A stretch of 64,000 nt of DNA from Epiperipatus broadwayi (GCA_028023455.1 JAQFVV010000204.1:885501-949500), one strand, 5' to 3'; counted from the stretch's first letter, positions 1 through 12,228 are shown. The notes: generated from the letters alone by a model not told the origin. Program-made: numbers and translations.

Positions 1-585
1 TATGTTTATTAAATTTTTGCCATCAAGTATATGTTTGATACTTTCTTGTCACATTCTTGGTTATTCTGCTGAAAAAAACATTTTCTGCTGATTTGAATAT
101 TATTTATTCTTTGGTTTATTATATATTTAATTTTTGTAATGAACTACACTTTGATTTTTCATTTTCAATGCTCTTTGCACATTATTTTATAACAACTATG
201 GCCATGTTATCCTTCATGATTGTAAAAGACAGATGTAATTAATAGCATCAGTTTTTATCTGAGAGTTTTTATAGATTAGAGAATGCTGTACCATTCTTGT
301 TTTAAAGTTTGCTTTGTATATATATGGACAGTTTTTTGGCTGCACCCTATAATATAAACCATGTTGTGACAGTCCAATGCTTATATTTTATTCTTTGTAT
401 TGTTAATAAGTTTATTTAAATTAATGAGTGTTCTAAATCCCACATTCAATTTAACTGAGCAAATCTGTGCTATTTTGTTATCCATATGTGGTGAGTATGG
501 CATAATAATCGAGTTTTTATTATTATTTCCATAATCAGAGGCTTTATTTGCTATTTTTGTTTTGAATTAATATAGTAAATGATCA
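1..585. other. AT-rich sequence, no gene seen
   Basis: The only open frame (57-242) is 61 codons, low in complexity and unrecognised. I see no repeat or RNA gene here. A (TA)n tract begins at about 586 and borders the first hairpin element. Confidence 0.6.
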
Positions 586-606
586 AGATATATATATATA
601 TATATA

Positions 607-811
607 TTGTAATAACAATAAAAGTAATAAATATAATGGTAATTAACTATTATAATAGTCTTTCAAACCGCAGAAGTACTTTTGGTTAATTCCTTAACCT
701 GCCACAACTGCCATAATTAACCAAAAGTACTCTTGTGGATTGAAAGACTGTTGTAATAGTTAATTACCATTATATATATATATATATATATTATTTTTAT
801 TGTTATTACAA
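607..811. mobile_element. Foldback MITE with TTGTAATAACAATAAAA ends
   Basis: The two halves are inverted complements. The left begins TTGTAATAACAATAAAA and the right ends with its complement at 811. The inner arms (about 637-692 and 714-769) pair almost base for base around a loop near 693-713. A (TA)n tract interrupts the right arm at about 770-791, and another abuts the left end. There is no coding capacity, so this is a non-autonomous miniature element. Its family cannot be assigned from the ends alone. Confidence 0.75.
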
Positions 812-891
812 TAAATTTTTTTACTTAGCAGACATTATATATATATATATATATATAACCATAAATTGCCAAAACTAACTGGTTTCAAAAT

Positions 892-1020
892 TTAATTTGC
901 ATGATAACAATCAAAGTCTAATAAACCTTTTATAGGTTTACTAGACTTTGATTGTCTATTGTCAGCAGATTGTGGATTTTTTGCTGATTTATTAATCTTT
1001 TGCAGTTATCATGTGAATTA
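892..1020. mobile_element. Small nested hairpin element
   Basis: The outer inverted ends (TAATTTGCATGATAAC at 892-907 and its near complement at 1005-1020) enclose an inner stem at 908-927 and 935-954 (CAATCAAAGTCTAATAAACC and its near complement) with a 7-base loop. (TA)n lies on both sides. It is probably a miniature foldback element. The family is not recognised. Confidence 0.6.
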
Positions 1021-1197
1021 ATATATATATATATGGTATTTCATAATATAAGTTATCTGAATTATGTTGCCTATATGGAAACCTTGATTTTTGACTATCA
1101 TCATTGATTAGATATATTCTCAGTTTTAAAAATTAATCCTAGATATAATATAGAATAAAATATCTTTATATAACAACAAAATAATGTATGACAATAG

Positions 1198-1410
1198 CTA
1201 TAATATAATCATATAATCATAACATAAAAAAAGCTCTTTTTGGCAATTTTTAATTTTTGCCCTTTTCAATATTTCTTGGTTTACTACAAAAAAAAAAAAA
1301 AAAATTATATTGCATACATAGCGACATCTACTGGCTTTATATAAAATTAACACAAGCCTATAATTATGCTTTAGTATCTTTATAATAATACACATTATAT
1401 AACCCTTCAT
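1198..1410 (-). other. Open frame in PLE-A 3' tail (70 codons, minus)
   Basis: This frame starts MKGYIMCIIIKILKHNYRL and has a recognisable inverted twin at 2501-2701. It lies just 3' of the endonuclease stop, where a 3' untranslated region is expected. The pair being open in both arms may only reflect AT-rich composition and shared descent. No domain is recognised. Confidence 0.3.
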
Positions 1411-1462
1411 TCATTTTTCATTATCCAATTATTAGTTAAATTAATTGATGTTTTATAAATGT

Positions 1463-1921
1463 TCATACAACTATTTCTGTTATAATTAATGTAATTAGTT
1501 TTATATATCTTCCTTCTATTAATTTTTTAATATAATTTAATGATCTTATATTCTTAACACAATCTATTCTATGTACATATTTTAAGTAGTGAGCATATAG
1601 TGCAGATCTGTCATCTCTCCTATTAATAGCATTATTATGTTCCTTAGCCCTTTCTTTCAATTTTTTTTTGCATGTCCATAATAAATCATACTGCAAACCC
1701 CACAAGTAATTTTATATAATATATGTTTTTTTATATTTTATATCATCTTCTATATTATAATTCCCTACTAATATATCAAGATTTTTACTATTTGACCATC
1801 CTATTTTAATATATTTATCTATATAATTTTTATTTTTATTTTTTTTAAATGTATGATAAATTTTAGGAACATATGAAAGTTTTACCCATTTTATATTGTC
1901 TAATTCATTATTACTATCCAA
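1463..1921 (-). pseudogene. PLE-A GIY-YIG endonuclease, minus copy, frameshifted
   Basis: The first block (1921-1712) reads NNELDNIKWVKLSYVPKIYH and is a linker typical of the stretch between RT and endonuclease in canonical PLEs. The second block (1705-1463) covers the endonuclease, with KERAKEHNNAINRRDDRSAL and a run matching the HxID segment of PLE GIY-YIG domains. The YKITCGVCSMIYYG-type start of the domain lies in another frame; the run of eight or more A residues near 1660-1670 is the likely frameshift site. The plus copy at 2036-2449 confirms the homology. The product would cut target DNA for retrotransposition, but this copy cannot be functional. Confidence 0.68.
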
Positions 1922-2035
1922 ATTATATTATTTATAATTAAATAATATATTTATAATATTTTTAGGATCATATCCATAACTAGTATACTAGTATTAGAAA
2001 TATATTATATAATTATTAACAATATAATTTGGGTA

Positions 2036-2449
2036 ATAATAGTGAATTAGACAATATAAAATGGGTAAAACTTTCATGTTTCTAAAATTTATCATACATT
2101 TTTAAAAAATAAAAATTATATAGATAAAAATATTAAAATAGGATGGTCAAATAGTAAAAATCTTGATATATTAGGAGGGAAATATAAAATATAAAAAGTA
2201 TAGTATATAAAATTACTTGTGGGGTTTGCAGTATGATTTATTATGGATATACAGTGAAACAATTAGAAGAAAGGGCTAAGGAACATAATGCTATTAATAG
2301 GAGAGATGACAGATCTGCATTATATGTTCACTACTTAAAATAAGAACATAGAATAGATTGTTTTAAGAATATAAGCCCATTAAAGAAATTAATAGAAGGA
2401 AGATATATGAAACTAATTACATTAATTATAACAAAAATAATTGTATGAA
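2036..2449 (+). pseudogene. PLE-A GIY-YIG endonuclease, plus copy, broken
   Basis: This is the inverted counterpart of the minus copy. It starts in the linker (SELDNIKWVKL, then a frame break). The endonuclease reads ITCGVCSMIYYGYTVKQL followed by EERAKEHNAINRRDDRSALY. A stop codon (TAA at about 2341) precedes EHRIDCFKN, and the frame then runs through KKLIEGRYMKLITLI to a stop near 2447. The family's CxxC pair and YIG (here YYG) are visible, as is the R/H of the RAKEH segment. There is no RT domain. Confidence 0.68.
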
Positions 2450-2500
2450 CATCTATAAAACATCAATTAATTTAACTAATAATTGGCTAATGAAAAATGA

Positions 2501-2701
2501 ATGCAGTGTTATATAATGTGCATTATTATAAAGATAGTAAAGCATAATTATAAGCTTGTGTTAATTTTATATAGAGCCAGTAGATATCACTATGTATGCA
2601 ATATAGGGTTGTTGTTTTTTTTTGTAATTAACCAAGTCATATTGAAAAAGGCAAAAATTAAAAATTGCCAAAAAGAGATTTTTGATGTTACGATTATATG
2701 A
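2501..2701 (+). other. Open frame in PLE-A 3' tail (66 codons, plus)
   Basis: Inverted twin of the frame at 1198-1410, starting MQCYIMCIIIKIVKHNYKL. Most differences from its twin are conservative (K/R, I/V, L/I). It is either a small conserved reading frame or just tail sequence of the element. Confidence 0.3.
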
Positions 2702-2795
2702 TTATATTACAGCTATTGTCATATATTAATTTGTTGTTATATAAAGATATTTTATTCTCTGTTATATGTAGGATTTATTTTTAATTTGAAAAAGC

Positions 2796-4670
2796 AACAT
2801 AAAGGGTTTAGTTCCTAGTATTTTAGATTCTCAGTTTATATATAACACATAAATTGGCATGCCAGTACAATTAAAATAATCTCATATCTATAAATAATCT
2901 GCCATGTTGAGCTGAGAATATAGATGAAATAACATCATCTCAATAAACATTTTGCATATAAATAGGTGCTTCAGTATGAATATTTGCAAAAAAATAAACA
3001 AACAATAAATTTCAATTCTTTTTGTTCTATACCAATAAATAATTTAGATTGAATATTGAAGAGCTAAATGTATGATCTCATTACACATTTTTTAGAACAG
3101 TCTCATAAATAGCTAAAAAAAAGAGTGTATTTAGTTATTTATGCTCTGTAAGGTAAAAATAATTGGTTAATATCAAATTCGACTAAAATAAATTCATTTG
3201 AGTATAAAAGAAATCATTGTGATCATAACATACAAATAATTACTGACAATAAATAGTAACAAATATATTAACAGTATAGAATGAGAAAATTGTTAAAAAA
3301 TGGCAAATTACTTAATTGAAAATGATATGTTCAAATTAGGCAAACTGAAATGACAGGCTAGAAAGAGGTTTAAATATAAAGTCCTGAATGTCCAGTAGAG
3401 GAAAAGGGTTTCAATTGAAGGAAAGAGTAGCAGTTCAAATTTAATAAAAATATTCATAAAGTAATGATAAAGAAGAAATTTTAATTGGAAATAAAGGGAT
3501 GAACCATTATAAAAGTTCACAAAATATAAAGTGACTATGGAACTCTAAATAACTACAAAACACAATCAACTCAAATCACAAAAGGGGTAGAAAGTGAAGA
3601 AAAGTAAAAATCCAAAATAAAAAAAATCAGAGAAAAGAGAAAACAAGAAGTAGAAGAAAAAACAGAAGAGAAAATGGTAATTTTTTAGATGCATCAATTA
3701 CTTGTGCAAAGCATTAATGAAAAAAAAGCTGAAATTAATGCAAAGTAAGTGAAAATTAAAAAGAATATAGTAAATGGTTTCATAAAATGATTCAGACAGC
3801 TACAAATAATGTAAAACTTTAGAAGACTCTAAAATTTATATAAAATTGAGAATTGTTGTAAAATGGAAGTAATTGATGAAGAAACAATATATTCTGTCTG
3901 ATAAACACACGTGAATTTTGAAGAAAAGGAAATGGAAGAAAAACACATTAGCAAATATTCATAAAAACATTGATTAGGAATACAATTAGTTTAAAGGTGA
4001 AGCTAGGTTTATTTGCTAAAAATATAAATTAAAATTCAGAAAAAAAAATGTCTGCCATAACTGTAGTGTTTAATTTTTAATTACAAGCATTTCTAAAATG
4101 GCAGAAGCTTGTCTCCTGAATCTTCAAATTATTGTACTTTTCATTTAATGGTAGAACACAGCATAGATGAAATAAAAGGTTTTATAAAAATAAAAAAAAT
4201 ATGAAAAAAAAACGTAAATCTAAAAAGATGTATCGCACTAATATAATGCATAACAAGATAAATATAAAAAAGGGCAGCATATCTAGAGGATAACAAAAGA
4301 TTTATAATGGTATTGACCCAATGTATACTGCTGGGTTATTGTACAAAATCAAGATTACGCTTAAACTAAAGGTACAATAACACTTAAGACATAAACATAA
4401 ATGATTCAAAATGCATACTTACATTATAAAAAAGAAGTGGAAAAATTATTTGGTTATAAAAGAGTCAATAATTCTAACTGATTGAAGTAAGTATCTTTTT
4501 ACCAAACTTATTATGCTAATTTATAAATGGATTACACTTGCATTTAAATACTGCAATAAATAAAACTTTATATGATTCAATATTCTAATATATATATATT
4601 TAATATTTTCATTAACAAATGATGAATTTATAGTATTATTTCTGAGATCTGCGTAGTATAGTAAAAATAT
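2796..4670. other. Gene-free, A/purine-rich spacer
   Basis: No coding region is recognised; the frames at 3308-3520 and 4521-4706 are short and unlike any family I know. Between about 3570 and 3690 the plus strand is almost entirely A and G. The right end overlaps the hairpin next to the giant LTR-like unit. Confidence 0.5.
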
Positions 4671-4800
4671 AATAGCTAAATAGCTGATGCTTCTGTACAA
4701 TAACAAGTACTTTCATGAGAGCTTCTTGAGATTTGAAAAAAAATAAAGCTCTGAGGAAAGTACTTGTTATTGTACTTAAATATCAACTATTTAGCTTTTA
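4671..4800. mobile_element. Hairpin MITE next to the giant LTR-like unit
   Basis: Left arm 4671-4724 and right arm 4746-4800 are imperfect inverted copies. The best-paired part is CTGTACAATAACAAGTACTT against AAGTACTTGTTATTGTAC, with AATAGCTAAATAG and its complement at the rims. A short (TA)n at 4800-4809 separates it from the LTR-like unit. No copy lies at the matching place beside the inverted LTR-like unit at 35.5 kb, so it is a separate insertion. Confidence 0.65.
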
Positions 4801-4809
4801 TATATATAT

Positions 4810-7800
4810 TGTGCCCTTTTGTATGGGTCTCCATAAATTGTTGTATCCATTTATTTAAAAAATTTTAAATTTAAGATATATTTAGCTATATGATTTTAAT
4901 TTTGTTTATAACAATCTTTTAAAAAGTGTAATTAAAGTAATTCATGAGTGTTTGATATGTGAAAATTGTGCTGATGTTTGAGAGAGACATTTCAATGGGA
5001 ATGATAATAGTATATGGTTGGGAAAACTGGCCATAAGCAATACTGCATTAATAAATTTAATAAATAAATGTTTAAAGTTAAAGTTTTAAAAGACAAGTTA
5101 AAATTAAATGCATATATTTATTGTTGATAAAAATTAATATTTAATAAATGAATATAAATATTTTAATTATTAGTATTCCATGATAGAAGATTAATATTTG
5201 ATTTTAATAATATTGAAGTATTATTTTAAAAGTTGTTATAAGATATTATTTATTTTAAAAATATTTATTTTTAAAAAATGTATTGTTAGTTTATTTTTAG
5301 ATTATTACAAGCGTCTGTAGCTTTGTTGTAAAAAACAGATGTTAATTAAAATACGTACACACATGCTTGGAAGTTTTTTAGTAAAGTTGCAAAGCTATTT
5401 TAAAAATTCTGTTATAAAATTTATAAATATTATTTTGGCTATCATGAAATAAAAATAAAGATAATTAATGTGAAATATTAAATCTGATTTTTAAAATACT
5501 GTTTAAAAACATAACGAATAAAAATAGACTTAGTTTGTTTATAAAAATAATCTTATAAAAGTTAAAAGTAAAGTAAGAAAGAATATTTTAAAAAATGTTT
5601 AATGGATTTAAATAAATGATGAATATTAATTTAAGAATTTAATAATGTGATAAATAATAAATATTAAATAAGTCATTATTTATTTTTAATTCTGTCTTGT
5701 TGGTGAAATATGTAAATAAGCTAGCAAGTCAATTGTTTAATTCACCAATCAAGTGGGAGTTTTCTTCCGGTATAAAACCAAGGTTCAATTGTTAGGAGAG
5801 GACTTGTGATTGAATTTCTTAAAGTAAAGTATGCTATTAAAAATAGCTAAGTAATTATAGACGCTCTAAAAATCGTTTTAAAATTATAAGAGAGTAGTTT
5901 TAAAAAATAATTTATAAAAGTTACCGATGGATATGCAGTGTTAATTTATTGTAGTTCCCTATTGATCGTTTCCTATTAATGCTCAATTTACTATCAAATA
6001 ATCATGAGGACATCGTATAAGGATAAAATGTATTGGAGACTTTATACTGAAAATTTAACAAACGCTGGATTGACTAGGAGAGTCATTAGATGCCTAATAG
6101 TAATACGTTGGACTTTGTATAAATTTAAAAGCTAATGATAGTTGATTTTTTATAAATCAGATATTTAAAAAATGAAAAATACTTCTTTATGAAGCAAGTA
6201 TTTATAAATTATAAATCTAAGTATATAACTTAGTAAAGATAAATAACAATGATTATATAAATGTTTGCCTTGTTAAGTCTTTATGGTATAAAAGACTAAA
6301 TTCTGACAATTTTAAAAGGCAAATAGATTGGAGATTTAATAAGTAAAGAAATACTTATAAGTAAAATTATGATATTATTAGAGTCTAAACGCTGGTCGTA
6401 CAAAAGACTTTAAAAGTAATCTTACCTGAATATCTATTATGGGATGCGCAAATCTACGTGGATATCCCAAATCAAATCAATTAAAAATAATTAAATCAGA
6501 ACTTTATAAATTATAGATTAACACTAAAAATAATAACTTTTAAATAAATAATATTTTTTTTTCATCTTTAAAAGAAATGAACCTGGATCCTATAAACTAT
6601 TTTAATTTTATTTTGTTTGTATGGTAGAACTGACTTTTATTTTTTTATTTTTAAAAAAAAAAACGTTTTCATTTTTGTCATAAAAACTTTTAAAGAACAC
6701 GTGATGTACCGGAAAAGGAAGTAATGTTTAGTGAAAATTTGTGCCTAGGAAAAAGAACAATGACAACTGGATGAAAACACCGTTGGATGTTATGTAATAT
6801 TTTTATTTATTAACTAACATAAATATTTCATTAATTATTGATTTATTAAAGATAGGAAAGGTACATTTACATTTTTTTAAATAATAACTAAATACTAATA
6901 TAACCTTTTATTGCATAAAGTTTATTTTATAATTATACAACACGTAATATTTTAAAGAATAATTGTTGAGTGTAAATGTGAAATTATTTTGTAAAACTGG
7001 AATCCTGGAGGACATCGTGACGGACTGTACATTGAAGTATTATTTATGGTAAAAATTGTGTAATAATAATAATGATTTGATGTATTTACTATGTTTTCTT
7101 TAGATCAACCAAATGTTATATGATTATTGAATGAATGTATTAATATTTAAATAATATACACGCACAAGACTAATAATAGCAGTTTTATTTTAATATGCAT
7201 ATTTTAAATTGATGATATAAATTTAGTACAACGTAATATGATAACCTAGAAATAATTATATGATTCTTTCGTGAATGAATTTTAATGTTTCTGTTCCAAT
7301 ATTAGAAATTAGATTTATTATACTAGTGTAAGTTATTTATTTTTTTTTCTTTTAAAGTTAGTAAGAAGTATATAAGGTCTATATTTTATTTTATTTTTAT
7401 TAGATGAGTTACGTTAATTTTACATAGAAATTTATATTTTTGATTGAAGGCTTATTGTAAATAGATGATGAGGTATAGGAGAGTTTGGATCGTTATTTTT
7501 TTTTTTGTTTTAAAATTGGTCATTTGTTTTACTGAAATTAAATAGGGTTAAAATGACTTTTGTAGGTAGTAGTTTTATAAAGGAATAGGAATAATAAGTA
7601 AAGAAAAGTAATGATTTAAAATAGCAAAGAATCATAGAATTTTGTTTAACATTATACTTTATAAAAGTTGAAATTATTGAATAATTTTAAAATATTATTT
7701 TTTAAAAGATACATATACGTATTGCATATTTTGATAAAACATGTAGTATGACATTATATCGGAATGAAATAAACAGTGATAGTCAATAATTGTTATTATA

Positions 7801-9131
7801 CTACAAAGTTATATCAGTTGATACATTAATTAATATTTGAGTCATACTGATAATAAATGTAATACAGCCTTATACATTATAATATAAATAACAGTAGGAC
7901 TTATGTGAAATAGCATTTTAATTATTAAAGTTTGTTCATTTACATACATGCTACATGAATGATATCTTACATAAAATCTTTTCTTATATTAATTGATAAT
8001 AAGTAATGTTTATGTAAATTAAAGTCATAAACTTAATTGAATTTTATTAATAAAACATTCTCTGAAATGTATAAATTATCTACTTATAGTTATGGAAATA
8101 ATAACAGTGTAAAAATCTTGTATTATTATTTTTCTTATTTTTTTTTGTTTATTTTCTTTAATTCCATTTAAATGTAAATAGTGTAAATAAATTATTTGTT
8201 AAAGTTAATGTAAATAAATTTGTTAAGTTGTTTAAAAGATGTGTTGAATTCATTATTTTACACCACAGCATTTGACAACAGATAATTTGAATAAACATAA
8301 TATTTGCACAATATGAATTTATTATTTTATTATTTGAGAAAGAAACACAATATTTTCTTAATATAATTTATAGAAATTGATTGACATTAACATATGATAT
8401 TACAATGGTCATAGAATAATTATAATGCACAATATAAAAGTATAAGATTATTTATTGCCACAAATTGTTGAATTATAAGATTTTGGTTTATTTTAAAATT
8501 AAGATACTATATGGAAATGAAAGACATGTATATGATTTACTTATTTTCTTAATGATTAAAAGAATAACCCAATAGATAAGATTAAGATATACCCTAAAGA
8601 TTATTATTGTTAGTGATTATTATTAGAATAAGTTAGGTGTATTTAGGTTTGATATTAAATCCCTTATCATTCCTATCTACATGAATTATTATTACTTTAA
8701 GATAATTAGAAGAACCTGAGATCATTTTAATTATATTTCCTTAACAAAAGATTGAGATTTATTTATCTATTATTATTAAAGATAATTCATTTATAAAAGT
8801 CATAAGAGTGCTGTAGAGTTAGTAATGAGATAATTAGAAGTAATAGTATTCTTATGCCATTGAAACAGTGTCTTGGAGAGACATTGACTCAATGTAAATC
8901 TGATTACCAATTGTAACTTCACTTCACAGTCTCATGATTTTATTAAATATTTATTTAATTAGTACATAATATTGAACTATATTAATTTTTGATAAGTTTG
9001 TAATAAATCTGATAAGTTATAATATTATAAAAATATATTAAAGATAGTTGTACATATTTTAGCCGAGCATAATAATTTGATTGAGCTAGTCATATTTTAA
9101 ATTATATTATATATCGAGAAGTGAGGGTACA
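4810..9131 (+). mobile_element. Giant LTR-like unit, copy 1 (4.3 kb, probably a solo LTR)
   Basis: The unit starts TGTGCCC and ends GGGTACA, giving the TG...CA termini of an LTR with short imperfect inverted ends. It sits directly in (TA)n on both sides. An inverted copy at 31203-35528 matches closely along its whole length, and a diverged relative with the same ends lies at 46856-52780; the three define the boundaries. A CCAAT box and TATAAAA lie about 0.95 kb from the start, as expected for a U3 promoter. No frame of useful length, primer-binding site or polypurine tract follows either edge, so it is probably a solo LTR. The length is far above usual LTR sizes. A long non-autonomous DNA element with TTGT ends is the alternative. 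Confidence 0.6.
5745..5777 (+). promoter_or_regulatory. CCAAT box plus TATA box of giant LTR-like unit, copy 1
   Basis: CACCAATCAAGTGGG is followed by CCGGTATAAAACC, with TATAAAA at 5771-5777 and CCAAT at 5745-5749. The same pair at the same spacing is found in the inverted copy and in the diverged third unit, so it is conserved where the surroundings are not. Transcription would start near 5800. Confidence 0.55.
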
Positions 9132-9288
9132 ATATATATATATATATTGTAATAAAACTTAATATATGAATTGGCAACAAAAGTCATAATTTTAAAACAT
9201 TTTATTGGTTTATCAATATTGCAACAATTATTTATTATATCATTGTTGCAAATAATATTAAAATTACACTAATATAGTTGATAATCTT
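9132..9288. other. (TA)n and short AT-rich spacer
   Basis: This separates the LTR-like unit from the next element. It starts with (TA)n and holds no gene. There is no primer-binding-site-like sequence after the LTR-like end. Confidence 0.5.
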
Positions 9289-11477
9289 ACCGGTACTTGG
9301 GTATTATTCCTGCAACCAAGGAAAGATAGGAGGACTTTTCACATTCGTATCAATACACTGCTAACTTTTTAATGTTACGATTTTGGCAACATCAAACATT
9401 ACAAAGTTAGCAATGCTTTGATGGGAATGTGAAAAGTCCTCCTTTCTTTCCTTGGTTGTAGGAATAATACCCAATAGTTTTAGAAAAATACACAAAACTT
9501 AATTTTATAGGAAATATACACGTACTTCTATGTAATATAGATGAACGCAGACAATCAAATTTGACGGACGCAAAGAACCAAATTTTATAATTTTCTTCCA
9601 TCAGTTTAAAAACAAATTGTAGTAATGAAAGCATACCAGATCCATTTTTCTGTACGAAATTAATACAACACAAATATATCTTTTTAAAAGTAAAAAAAAA
9701 AAAATATCTATGAAAGAAACATAAGCAGGCGATGCTTGAACGCTAAATTTAATCGAATGATTTTAAACCAAGAAAAATACTGAAATTTGTACAAATAGTT
9801 TTTAAAATCACATTACAAAACATTCAACAAGAGGCTACTTACTGTCTGAAATAGAGTACAGTATTGTAGTTTCCAGGAATTCTTACATACAAAATGCGAT
9901 TAGCAGCCCCTCCCCGCCATTCCTACTTCTTACCCCAAAATGTTTATAGAGCACATGATTACACAGTACATGCTAAAAAATGGAATCTTACCAAGCTATG
10001 TAAACCAACTGCAATTTATTTTTTGAAATGAACGTTGTCCAAAAAATAATAACAAAGTCAACGTATTTATTCAATTAGTAAATGCAAAAAAAAAAAAAAA
10101 AGAAACAGTAAATTCCTGCAGCTCTTTTAGTAAAAAAGTCAACATATTAATTGAATACGAAAAATAGAATAAGAACTCTAAATTGAAACACTACAATCAT
10201 TAGTTTTTCGACTGGATAAATAACTGGAAATTGCAGCAGTTGGTGAGTTGTTTTATAAACAGAATTAAAATGTTTTTGATCTCAAAGCAAGTAAAAGAAA
10301 ACCACAGTAATACTAAAGTCTACATATTAATTCAATTAGTAATTAGAAAAATGGGTAATTGTAAATTGCAACACTTTGAGTATATGCTTTTTAGACTGGA
10401 AAAGTAACTGGAAATAGTAAAAACAACAGCACTTTGAGAAAATCAAAAAGAAACAACATCGTAATAATAATCTAGTCACAGCAGTAAATATAAAGTGAAC
10501 GTATTAATTCCATTAGTAATACGAAAAATAACTGTAAATTGTAACACTCTGATCAGATAGTTGTTAGACTGGCGAAATAACTATAAATTAAAGCACTTTG
10601 AGCCTATCAAAGGAAACAACAGTATTAATAAAGTCAATGTTTTAATTCAGTTACTAAATTAAAAAATAAGTATTAATTTCAGCACTTGGATCAGATCGTT
10701 TTTAGACAGGAGGGAAAACGTTCCTTATGTCATTCAACATGGAAAATGTGTCTGTGTAAGCAGGAGTAAAAATGTTTTTTTTTATATGAAAGCATATAAA
10801 AGGAAATAAAATATAAATAACAAACTTAACGCTTTACTTCAATTCGTAATTTTAAAAAAAACAATCAGGGAAATTGCATTAATATGATCAGATGGTTTTC
10901 AAACTTGAGAAATAATTATAAGTTGCAACATTTTGAACAGATAAAAGGAACAACAATATTAACAAAGTTAACGTATTAATTTAATTCTTAAATAAAGAAA
11001 TATCTGTCAACGAATTATTTCAATTAGGACATCCAAAAATTACTTTAAAATGTAGCACTTTTAGCAGATAAAAAAAAACAATGGAGTATTAACAAAATCA
11101 ACATTTTAATTCAGTTACTAAATCAAAAAATAAGTGTTATTTTCAGTACTTTTATCAGATTGAATTAAAAATGATCAAACAAAATTACAATAACAACAAA
11201 AAGCAACTTTAAAATTTAAAAAAACAAAATTTTCAATCAGCAAATGCAATAATTTCCAAAAAAAAAAAAAAAAAGACACTAAGAAGTTTTGAGACGTAAG
11301 AAATTGTGTTTTGTTGACACGTTTTAAAACTCATTTTGTGCACATTCAAAAATACGTTTTTCGAGATGAAAAAAGTGCGTGTTTATTTCACGTTCGCAAG
11401 ATTACACGTTTTATCGCGTATGTGAATAGTCGTCCTATCTATCCTAGGTTGCAGGAATAATACCCAAGTACCATATT
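9289..11477. mobile_element. Non-coding 2.2 kb element with inverted ends and internal repeats
   Basis: The left end reads GGTACTTGGGTATTATTCCT then GCAACC; the right end (11418-11474) is its complement, giving inverted ends of about 55 bp that include the GATAGGAGGACT-like stretch. A further inverted copy of the left end lies at 9428-9478, so the first 190 bp form a hairpin by themselves. Between 10058 and about 11170 a degenerate unit recurs. The frame at 9407-9673 crosses the inner hairpin arm and is not a gene. This looks like a non-autonomous DNA transposon. The superfamily is unclear because I cannot identify a target duplication. Confidence 0.6.
10058..11170 (+). repeat. Degenerate tandem repeats inside the 9.3-11.5 kb element
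   Basis: A unit starting like GTCAACGTATTAATTCAATT then AGTAAT recurs near 10058, 10138, 10318, 10494, 10632, 10823, 10966, 11007 and 11097. It is usually followed by AAAAATAACTGTAAATTGCA, then CACTTTGA and GATCAGAT..TTTTTAGACTGG. Spacing varies from about 40 to 190 bp, so units have been truncated or deleted. Confidence 0.6.
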
Positions 11478-11667
11478 ACCTTATAAGGCAAATTATTAAA
11501 CTGATTTAAAATGTCTTATATATATTTTATAGACACACTCACGCACATACAATAATTTTAAAAAAACAATACATAGTATAAAAGGCATAATACTAACAAT
11601 AATAAAAATAAATTATTTAAAAATAGCATTCCTATAGAAATAATTATTAGTATACATATAAAAAGTT

Positions 11668-12228
11668 AACAGCTATGAATACCTTGGTCAGATTATTAAC
11701 TCAGATGGAAACATAATGGATGAAATTAGTCATAAAATTAAACTTGGTTGGAGTGCTTATCATAGAAATAACTTGATATTAAAAGGGAATATGCCTATGT
11801 GTTTGAAAATGAAATTTTTAATAAATGTGTTTTACCAGTTCATACTTATGGATACAGAGACTTCAGACCACTTAAAAAATATGGAGAGATGCATGTTGGG
11901 AGTAACAAAAAGAGATCAAAATGCAATATATGAGTAAGAGAACAAACAGATATTACTGACCTCATTGAAAAAATTAAAAGTCTGAAGTAGAGTTGAGCTG
12001 GACATATTGCTAGAAGACATGATAATAGATGGACAATTGAAATCTTAAACTGGATTCCAAAAGATTGTAAAAAATCCAGAAAGAGATCACATGTGAGATG
12101 GATGGATGAAATAAGAAAGTGTGCAAGGGTGATGTGGAGAAGAGAAGCTAAAAATAAGAGAAGATGGATTGAACTTGGAGAGACCTCCATCCTGTAGTTG
12201 ATTGATAATGGTTGATGATGATGATGAT
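11668..12228 (+). pseudogene. LINE 3' end: C-terminal RT/endonuclease polyprotein remnant
   Basis: The frame from NSYEYLGQIINSDG through ISHKIKLGWSAYHR to KNMERCMLGVTKRDQ is the C-terminal third of the polyprotein of a non-LTR retrotransposon family widespread in invertebrates. It continues past an in-frame stop in AGHIARRHDNRW, RKRSHVRWMDEIRK and NKRRWIELGE to a stop after ETSIL. A (TGA)n tail at 12213-12228, typical of this group, takes the place of poly(A). The RT catalytic core is missing. The copy is 5'-truncated, as target-primed insertion usually produces, and is dead. The clade cannot be fixed from the tail alone. Confidence 0.78.

Larger units (their letters stand above)
1122..2795. 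mobile_element. Penelope-like element A, inverted head-to-head remnant pair
   Basis: Left arm (about 1122-1960, minus) and right arm (about 2000-2795, plus) are diverged inverted copies of one PLE 3' half, with about 40 bp between them centred on the palindrome ACTAGTATACTAGT. Each arm holds, reading outward, the linker after the RT, a GIY-YIG endonuclease, and a 3' tail. No RT motifs remain in either arm, so both copies are 5'-truncated at nearly the same place. Both carry stops and frameshifts. This is an old relative of the intact PLE at 42-47 kb but a different lineage, since its endonuclease differs clearly. Confidence 0.72.

Noticed and set aside
2440-2520. Hammerhead motif in the PLE-A tail (GGCTAATGAAAAATGAAT)
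   Set aside because: No stem can form between the heptamer-like block and a GAAA, and the other arm does not keep it.
11846-12190. 114-codon minus frame
   Set aside because: It is antisense to the LINE C-terminal remnant, which explains the sequence fully.
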